A stretch of DNA of 64,000 bases from Pseudoduganella aquatica (lineage in GTDB: Bacteria > Pseudomonadota > Gammaproteobacteria > Burkholderiales > Burkholderiaceae_D), in NCBI RefSeq assembly GCF_009857595.1, contig NZ_WWCU01000008.1, positions 62,001-126,000 of the forward strand. The letters run 5' to 3'. Of the stretch, positions 58,242-64,000 are shown piece after piece. Numbering within the stretch: the stretch's first letter is position 1; each line of letters opens with the position of its first letter. The notes under the pieces were generated by a model that was not told the DNA's origin, ran no database searches, and saw only the letters and a list, made by a program, of their open reading frames with translations. The translations under genes were made by a program, and so were the position numbers.

Positions 58242-61115
58242 ATGAAGCAATACCTCGTCAGCATCGACCTCGGCACCACAAACACGGTGCTGGCCTATTC
58301 CGAGCCCGGCTCGGAGGCAGTGCAGCTGTTCGCCATTGAGCAGCTGGTGGCGCCGGGTGAAGTGGGCACGGCGGCGCTGCTGCCGTCGCTGCGCTACCAT
58401 CCGGCCGAGGGCGAGCTGGCGGCGGGCGAATTGCAGCTGCCGTGGCGCCTGCCCGACGTGGCGGGCGTGGCCGAAGTGGCGGGCGGGCAGCTGGCGCGCA
58501 AGCTGGGCGCGCAAGTGCCGGGCCGCCTCGTGGCCAGCGCCAAGAGCTGGCTGTCGCATCCCGGCGTGGACCGCATGGCAGCCATCCTGCCGTGGGGCGC
58601 CGAGGATGATGTGGCCAAGGTGTCCCCAGTGGCCGCCAGTGCCAGCTACCTGGCGCACGTGCGGGCGGCGTGGAACCAGCGTTTTCCCAAACACGCTTTC
58701 GAACAGCAGCAGATCGTGCTCACCATCCCCGCGTCCTTCGACGAGGGTGCTCGCGCGCTCACGCTGGAGGCGGCGCGCATGGCGGGCCTGCCCAAGCTGC
58801 GGCTGCTGGAAGAGCCGCAGGCCGCCTTCTACGACTGGCTGTACCGGCACCGCGCCACGCTGGAGCAGGAACTGGCGCACACGCGCCTGGTGCTGGTGTG
58901 CGACGTGGGCGGCGGCACCACGGACTTCAGTTTGATCAAGGTGGAGCTGCCGGCCGGTGGCGGCGATCCCGTACTGACCCGCATCGGTGTGGGCAACCAC
59001 CTGATACTGGGCGGAGACAATATGGACCTGGCGCTGGCGCGGCTGGTGGAAGCGCGGCTGGCCGGAGACGGCGAGCAGGCGGCGCAAGCCACCCGGCTGT
59101 CGGCGGCGCGCATGGCGCAGCTTACGGAGCGCTGCCGCGCGGCCAAGGAACAACTGCTGGCGGCGGACGCGCCGGAGCGCGTGTCCGTCACGCTGCTGGG
59201 CACGGGCTCCAAGCTGATAGGCGGCACGCGCTCGGCCGACCTTGCGCGCGAGGACGTGGAACGCATGGTGGTAGACGGTTTCTTCCCCATGGGCGAGCCG
59301 CACGAGGAGGCCCGGCGCACGCGCGGCGGCATCGTCGAATTCGGCCTGCCCTACGCGACCGACGCCGCCATCACGCGCCACCTGGCCAGCTTCCTGCGCC
59401 AGCACGCGGCGGCCGCGCGCGAAGCACTGGGCATGGCTGTTGATGATGGCAGCGGCGATGCCAGCCTGCCGGTTCCGGACACGCTGCTGCTGAACGGCGG
59501 CGTGTTCCGCGCTGACGCGCTGGCCAGGCGCCTGGAAGCCACCTTGTCCGCCTGGCGCGGCCAGCCGATCCAGGTGCTGCACAACGAGAACCCGGATGTG
59601 GCGGTGGCGCGCGGCGGTGTGGCCTACGCCATCGGCAAGCAGGGCCGCGCGCCGACCATCGGCGGCGGCTCACCGCGCTCCTACTTCCTGCTGCTGGACG
59701 GTGAAGCGGGCGATAACAAGCAGGACAGCCGCCGCGCCGTCTGCATCCTGCCGCGCGGCGCCGAAACCGGCGTCGAACTGCGCCTGGCGGACCGCAGCTT
59801 CGCGCTGCGCCTGGGCCGCCCGGTACGCTTCCACATTGTGTCCCTGACCGCTGACGCAGGCACGCCGCCGCGCGCAGGCGACCTGGCCGATCTAGATGCA
59901 TCCTCCTTCGTGCGCCTGCCGCCCATTGCCACCGTGCTGCGCGACAGCGGCGACGCGGCCGCCCTCAAGGAGATCCCGGTGCAGCTGGCTGCTTCGCTGA
60001 GCGAAGTGGGCACGCTGGAAGTGCATTGCGTGGCGAACGAAGGCGGCAAGCCGCAGCGCTGGCTGCTGGAGTTCCAGCTGCGCGGCCACGGCGCGGCCGG
60101 CGGCGCAGAAGGCGCGGAAGAAATCGCGCTGCCGCCCCGCTACAAGGACGCGCTGGAAAAAATCGACCGCATCTTCGGCAGCCGCGCGCAGCAGGTGGAC
60201 AGCAAGGAAGTGCGCCAGCTGGGCCGCCAGCTGGACCACCTGCTGGGCGCGCGCGAAAGCTGGCCCACGCCGTTGCTGCGCCACCTGTTCGACGCGCTGC
60301 TGCAGCGCGCCAAGGGCCGCCGCCGCTCGGCCGAACACGAACGCGCCTGGCTCAACCTGGCCGGCTACTGCCTGCGCCCGGGCTTCGGCCATGCGCTGGA
60401 CGCGTGGCGCATCGAACAGCTGTGGGCCATGTTTGAGACCGGCCTGCAGTACCACAAGGACAGCCAGGCCTGCTCGGAATGGTGGACCTTGTGGCGCCGC
60501 GTGTCGGGCGGCCTGGACGCGACGCAGCAACTGCGCCTGCTGGACGATTTCGCCTTCAACCTGCAAGCGGACGAGCAGGAACGCGGCCGCCGCCCCGTCA
60601 CGCTGGTGAACGGCAGCGAGGAAGACATGCTGCGCCTGGGTGCGTCGCTGGAGCGCATTCCATCCGCCTACAAGGGCGAGATCGGCGAATGGCTGCTGGG
60701 CCAGGTGCAGGAATTGGCCACCGCGTCCGCCGCCAAGGCGGACAAGGCGGAAGCCGCGCTGGGCCGCTTCCTGTGGGCGCTGGGCCGTGTGGGTTCGCGC
60801 CAGCCCTTCCACGGCAGCGCGCACGACGTGGCGCCAGTGGCGGCGGTGGAACAGTGGCTGGCGGTGCTGCTCACGCTGGACTGGAAGAAGGTGGAGCCGG
60901 CCGGCTTCGCCGCAGCGCATCTGGCGCGCATGACCGGCGACCGCACGCGCGACATCAGCGAGGAATTGCGCGCGCAGATATTGCAGCGCATGGAAGCATC
61001 CCGCGCGCCCGCCACGTGGAGCGCCATGGTGCGCGAGGTGGTGCAGCTGGACCAGGCGATGGAGAAGCGCATGCTGGGCGAGGCGCTGCCGCCGGGATTG
61101 AAGCTGCTAAGCTGA
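58242..61115 (+). CDS. Hsp70-family protein fused to a C-terminal helical region (DUF3731-like)
   Basis: A 957-residue protein. Residues 1 to about 612 form an Hsp70 module similar to its neighbour: IDLGTTNTVLAYSEPG (8-23), CDVGGGTTDFSLIKVEL near 220-236, LLLNGGVFRADALARRLEAT and beta segment EVGTLEVHCVANEGGKPQRW. After a short Gly/Ala linker, residues about 628-957 are almost all alpha-helical, with charged segments such as RYKDALEKIDRIFGSRAQQV, LGRQLDHLLGARESWPTPLL, AWRIEQLWAMFETGLQYHKD and KRMLGEALPPGLKLLS; I believe this is DUF3731. The two Hsp70 modules resemble each other more than they resemble DnaK, suggesting an old duplication plus fusion. The operon ends here, nine bases before the convergent DTW gene. 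Confidence 0.85.
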   Translation: MKQYLVSIDLGTTNTVLAYSEPGSEAVQLFAIEQLVAPGEVGTAALLPSLRYHPAEGELAAGELQLPWRLPDVAGVAEVAGGQLARKLGAQVPGRLVASAKSWLSHPGVDRMAAILPWGAEDDVAKVSPVAASASYLAHVRAAWNQRFPKHAFEQQQIVLTIPASFDEGARALTLEAARMAGLPKLRLLEEPQAAFYDWLYRHRATLEQELAHTRLVLVCDVGGGTTDFSLIKVELPAGGGDPVLTRIGVGNHLILGGDNMDLALARLVEARLAGDGEQAAQATRLSAARMAQLTERCRAAKEQLLAADAPERVSVTLLGTGSKLIGGTRSADLAREDVERMVVDGFFPMGEPHEEARRTRGGIVEFGLPYATDAAITRHLASFLRQHAAAAREALGMAVDDGSGDASLPVPDTLLLNGGVFRADALARRLEATLSAWRGQPIQVLHNENPDVAVARGGVAYAIGKQGRAPTIGGGSPRSYFLLLDGEAGDNKQDSRRAVCILPRGAETGVELRLADRSFALRLGRPVRFHIVSLTADAGTPPRAGDLADLDASSFVRLPPIATVLRDSGDAAALKEIPVQLAASLSEVGTLEVHCVANEGGKPQRWLLEFQLRGHGAAGGAEGAEEIALPPRYKDALEKIDRIFGSRAQQVDSKEVRQLGRQLDHLLGARESWPTPLLRHLFDALLQRAKGRRRSAEHERAWLNLAGYCLRPGFGHALDAWRIEQLWAMFETGLQYHKDSQACSEWWTLWRRVSGGLDATQQLRLLDDFAFNLQADEQERGRRPVTLVNGSEEDMLRLGASLERIPSAYKGEIGEWLLGQVQELATASAAKADKAEAALGRFLWALGRVGSRQPFHGSAHDVAPVAAVEQWLAVLLTLDWKKVEPAGFAAAHLARMTGDRTRDISEELRAQILQRMEASRAPATWSAMVREVVQLDQAMEKRMLGEALPPGLKLLS

Positions 61116-61124
61116 ATAACTTGG

Positions 61125-61778
61125 CTAAGCCGCACCCGCCGGCGCATAGCCCTGCCGCTGCGTCACAAAGCCATCGAATGCCGTGATCAGCGGCGCATAC
61201 TTATCCTCATTCCCTTCCAGCTGCGCCAGCGCATACGCCGTGGCCTCCAGCGTGGACAGCTGGTCCGGCGCATGCGCCTTGCGTATCAGGTAGTGCGACG
61301 CCGGCGTATCGCGCAGCGGCAAGCGGGGCAAGCGCTGCAAGGCGGGATTCAGATACAGCATCTTGCGGCTCTTGCGCCAGGTGGCGTCCAGCACCACCAG
61401 CAGCAGGCCGGAGGGCTCGTCCGCCCAGGCCGCATCGAACGGCGGCGCGGGCGCGATGCCCATCGACGCGTCGCCCGGCGTATCGGGATACAACAGCACC
61501 GGCCGCAGCGCAGACGGCCCGGCCAGCAATGCCTCCAACCGCGCCGGATCGAACGCTTCGCCCACTTCCAGGCGGCTGTTCGGCAAGCACATATGCAGCA
61601 GCAGCCCGCTGTTCTTGGCGTTCGCCACTTCCATGGGATGCTGCAGTATCAGTACTTGCGCCGCGCTGGATACAGGCATGGCCCAGCGGCAGATGCACGC
61701 CGCCTGCGCCCGCAGGCAGGCCGCGCACATGGGGCGTTTATTGGAGGGAGTCTTGGCGGAAGGCTGGTCGGGAGGCAT
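61125..61778 (-). CDS. DTW-domain tRNA-uridine aminocarboxypropyltransferase
   Basis: A 217-residue member of the DTWD/TapT family, which uses SAM to add the 3-amino-3-carboxypropyl group to tRNA uridine (acp3U). The N-terminus carries a Cys-rich metal-type motif (RPMCAACLRAQAACICRW) and QVLILQHPMEVANAKNSGLL; the DTW motif is LLVVLDATWRKSRKMLYLNP. The RLPRLPLRDTPASHYLIRKA and STLEATAYALAQLEGN segments complete it. The E. coli homologue is tapT (yfiP); I do not assign the symbol without alignment. Start at MPPDQPSAKTPSNKR. Confidence 0.88.
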   Translation of the reverse strand: MPPDQPSAKTPSNKRPMCAACLRAQAACICRWAMPVSSAAQVLILQHPMEVANAKNSGLLLHMCLPNSRLEVGEAFDPARLEALLAGPSALRPVLLYPDTPGDASMGIAPAPPFDAAWADEPSGLLLVVLDATWRKSRKMLYLNPALQRLPRLPLRDTPASHYLIRKAHAPDQLSTLEATAYALAQLEGNEDKYAPLITAFDGFVTQRQGYAPAGAA

Positions 61779-61825
61779 GGCGCGATTGTAGCCGTAGCGG
61801 CAGGCCGCGCGCCAGCCCGTGCACC

Positions 61826-63454
61826 CTAAGTCAGCCTCGCCACTTCGCGCCCGGACACCGCGCGCCGCGCAGTACGGCCGGGCAGCGCCGCACCGCCCCG
61901 CTCATGCATTTGCATATCCGTCAGCTTGAACACGCTGACCGACTGTGCCAGCTGCGCCGCCTGGTCCTGCATGGCTGCTGCTGCGGCGGCGGCCTGCTCC
62001 ACCAGCGCCGCGTTCTGCTGCGTCACCTGGTCCATCTGCGTAATGGCGAAGTTCACTTGCTCGATGCCCGTGCGCTGTTCCTCGCTGGCGTTCGCGATCT
62101 CGCTCATGATGCCGGACACCTTGGCAATGCTGGCCACGATGTCGTCCATGGTGCGTCCCGCCTTGTCCACCAGGCCGGTGCCGGCTTCCACCTGGTGCAC
62201 CGAGGTGTTGATCAGCTCCTTGATCTCCTTGGCGGCCGAGGCCGAGCGCTGCGCCAGGTTGCGCACTTCGGACGCCACCACGGCAAAGCCCCGGCCCTGC
62301 TCCCCTGCGCGCGCCGCTTCCACCGCCGCGTTCAGCGCCAGGATATTGGTCTGGAAGGCGATGCCGTCGATCACGCTGATGATATCGACAATGCGGCGCG
62401 AGGAATCGTTGATCGATCCCATCGTGGCCACCACTTCCGACACCACCGCGCCGCCGTGGCTGGCGATTTCGGAAGCGTCCACCGCCAGCTGGCAGGCCTG
62501 GCGCGCGTTCTCGGCGTTGATCTTCACCGTCGCCGTCAGCTGCTCCATCGACGAGGCGGTTTCCTCCAGCGCACTGGCCTGCTCCTCGGTGCGCGAGGAC
62601 AAGTCCATATTGCCCGCCGCGATTTCGCTGGAGGCGTTGGACATGGTGTCCGTCCCGCCGCGCACCTGGCCGACGATGTTGACCAGGTTGCTGTTCATAT
62701 TCTTCAGCGCGTGCATCAGCTGCCCGGTCTCGTCCTTGCTCGCCACGACGATGTCGCTGGTGAGGTCGCCGGCGGAGACCGACTCGGCCACCTTGACGGC
62801 CTCGCTGAGCGGGCTGGTGATGGTGTGCGTGATGTACCAGGCGAAGCCCACGCCCAGCGCCACGGCGGCCACACCCAGCAGGATGAGCATATTGCGGCCG
62901 CTCGCGTTGCCGCTCTGGATCTGGTCCGCCTTGGCGTCGAGCTGCGCGCGCTGCGTGTCGACCAGCTTTTGCAGCGCCGCCAGGTAGACCACGCGGTTGC
63001 GTTCCATGTCCTGCTCGAAGAGGCGCTTGCCCAGTTCCAGGTCGCCGTCGGCCTTGGCCTTGAACACGGCTTTGCGGGCGTCCACGTAGGCTTTGCGGGA
63101 GGCGAGGATGGCGGCGTGCTGCTCTTTGCCGACAGGGTCCTGCAGGATGGTGCCGAGGGCGTCCTGCAGCTCGGTGGCGCGGCTGGAGGCCTGCGCCATC
63201 TGCTGTTCAAAGCCTTTCTGGTCGGCCGGATCCTGCACCTTCCAGGCGGCCGTGGTGCGGGCGGCGTTCACTTCCACCACCTTCTGCCACTCGGTTGCCA
63301 TGCGCTCGACGCGCAGATGGTCCTGCAGCAGCGATTCGGTCATGGCGCTGGCTTGCTGCATGCGGGCGATGCCTACCAGCGTTAGCGCCGTCAACAATAA
63401 CAGCACCACGGTAAAAGCCAGACCCAGCCTGACGCCGATCCTCAAATTCTTCAT
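61826..63454 (-). CDS. Methyl-accepting chemotaxis protein
   Basis: A 542-residue chemoreceptor of the common Tar-like layout. Helix 1 (LGLAFTVVLLLLTALTLVGI), periplasmic four-helix-bundle domain (about 35-185, MCP 4HB type), helix 2 (MLILLGVAAVALGVGFAWYI, about 189-209), HAMP, and a signalling domain with the tip VIDGIAFQTNILALNAAVEA near 355-375, followed by GEQGRGFAVVASEVRNLAQR. The C-terminal tail ends EVARLT; no NWETF-type CheR-binding pentapeptide. The ligand is not predictable. Next to tssA but divergent in function. Confidence 0.92.
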   Translation of the reverse strand: MKNLRIGVRLGLAFTVVLLLLTALTLVGIARMQQASAMTESLLQDHLRVERMATEWQKVVEVNAARTTAAWKVQDPADQKGFEQQMAQASSRATELQDALGTILQDPVGKEQHAAILASRKAYVDARKAVFKAKADGDLELGKRLFEQDMERNRVVYLAALQKLVDTQRAQLDAKADQIQSGNASGRNMLILLGVAAVALGVGFAWYITHTITSPLSEAVKVAESVSAGDLTSDIVVASKDETGQLMHALKNMNSNLVNIVGQVRGGTDTMSNASSEIAAGNMDLSSRTEEQASALEETASSMEQLTATVKINAENARQACQLAVDASEIASHGGAVVSEVVATMGSINDSSRRIVDIISVIDGIAFQTNILALNAAVEAARAGEQGRGFAVVASEVRNLAQRSASAAKEIKELINTSVHQVEAGTGLVDKAGRTMDDIVASIAKVSGIMSEIANASEEQRTGIEQVNFAITQMDQVTQQNAALVEQAAAAAAAMQDQAAQLAQSVSVFKLTDMQMHERGGAALPGRTARRAVSGREVARLT

Positions 63455-63572
63455 ACCAGTCTCCTCGTGCCGAATTTATCGTGCTTTTGGGGCAGTCTGA
63501 GCGCATTTCCATTGGATTGCAACAATTACCATAAGGAAATTTTTTGAGACTGGGATTCGATCAGCATGATGA

Positions 63573-64000
63573 TCAAAGCGCGGGCGGCGCCGCAACACCT
63601 AGCAATTCATCCATTTGGGCGATGGCGCCGGGCTCCTTCAGCACGTCGCGCAGCCACAAGTGCAGCGGCAGTTCGCCCCAGCCGGCGGCCTTGTCGGCCA
63701 GGTAGGCGACCGGGCTGTGCGGCTCGGTGCGGCGGAAAAATTCCGCCACCAGCCGAAGCTGGGCCAGCGCCTGCGCGCGGTTCAGCGGCGGGCCGGAAGG
63801 CATACGCCCCGGGCCTTCCGCGCCGCCGGGCGTGTTCCCGGCGCCTTGCCCGGCGCCGGAATCGGCGCCGCCCTCCTCGCCGGACGGCGTGGCCAGCGGC
63901 TCGATAAAATCGATGGCGTTCAGCAGCGCCTCGCGGGCGGCGCCGAAGCCCGGCCCGTCCACGCCCAGCCGCTCATCCACAGCGCGCTCCAGCTCCTGCA
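63573..64000 (-). CDS. tssA: Type VI secretion protein TssA, C-terminal part (start outside window)
   Basis: Visible are about 142 C-terminal residues of an ImpA/TssA protein, a cap or platform component of the type VI secretion system. The frame is open to the right edge (ELERAVDERLGVDGPGFGAA continues upstream of the GTG at 63980), so the gene is truncated by the window. The diagnostic C-terminus is LNRAQALAQLRLVAEFFRRT followed by EPHSPVAYLADKAAGWGELP and LHLWLRDVLKEPGAIAQMDE, preceded by a Gly/Pro/Ala-rich linker. It shows that a T6SS gene cluster likely lies to the right. Confidence 0.9.
   Translation of the reverse strand, partial: QELERAVDERLGVDGPGFGAAREALLNAIDFIEPLATPSGEEGGADSGAGQGAGNTPGGAEGPGRMPSGPPLNRAQALAQLRLVAEFFRRTEPHSPVAYLADKAAGWGELPLHLWLRDVLKEPGAIAQMDELLGVAAPPAL

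Noticed and set aside
56055..59582. Very long open frame on the minus strand across the Hsp70 genes (about 1175 codons)
   Set aside because: It is a mirror of two real genes in high-G+C DNA; its product is rich in Arg, His, Gln and Ala, has no recognisable motif and no ribosome-binding site.

Overview
The window is high-G+C DNA of a betaproteobacterium. The gene complement (DctBD-type C4-dicarboxylate control, the ilvBHC / pssA-leuA / rpsO-pnp neighbourhood, a full isc operon, DUF3619/DUF3106 genes beside an ECF sigma factor, a DUF2760/Hsp70 pair, several chemoreceptors) points to Oxalobacteraceae, most likely the Massilia/Duganella/Janthinobacterium group. This assignment rests on gene content and family recognition; no database search was run. 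I see no tRNA, rRNA, CRISPR array or transposase gene.

Layout. 1-5.3 kb: the end of a dicarboxylate/amino-acid symporter, a porin directly behind it, and a DctB/DctD two-component pair. 5.5-8.1 kb: rpsO-pnp on the minus strand, with hairpins after each gene. 8.3-22.1 kb: leuA and pssA, then a set of accessory genes (SIMPL protein, YidB-like protein, GAF-GGDEF-EAL protein, a low-G+C BPSL0067/STY0301-like pair, a DUF4214 protein, an exported protein), then ilvC-ilvH-ilvB. 22.6-24.8 kb: an overlapping operon of ECF sigma factor, DUF3619 (possible anti-sigma), DUF3106 and RDD proteins. 24.9-29.2 kb: a TPR-like exported protein, a pseudouridine synthase homologue with an altered active site, threonine aldolase and a methyltransferase. 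29.2-34.7 kb: iscRSUA-hscBA-fdx-iscX preceded by a recognisable IscR box. 34.9-36.5 kb: divergent argO/argP with a near-perfect dyad between them.

36.6-46.4 kb: a 1245-residue double hybrid histidine kinase, a four-gene ABC-type efflux system and a diguanylate cyclase, all on the plus strand. 46.4-51.3 kb: REP-like intergenic repeats, a VOC/fumarylacetoacetase/maleylacetoacetate-isomerase operon divergent from a LysR gene, and a second LysR gene divergent from an azoreductase. 51.4-55.5 kb: ChaC-like cyclotransferase, a SplB-like radical SAM gene with a near-perfect LexA box, and a chemoreceptor with a tandem 91-residue duplication. 55.7-61.1 kb: DUF2760, Hsp70, and Hsp70 fused to a long C-terminal helical region, an uncharacterised chaperone-like operon. 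61.1-64 kb: DTW-domain tRNA modification enzyme, a second chemoreceptor, and the C-terminal end of tssA, so a type VI secretion locus probably continues to the right.

Most promising for follow-up: the DUF2760-Hsp70-Hsp70 operon, the BPSL0067/STY0301-like pair as a possible amidase effector and immunity protein in a genome that has T6SS genes, and the SOS-controlled radical SAM gene.
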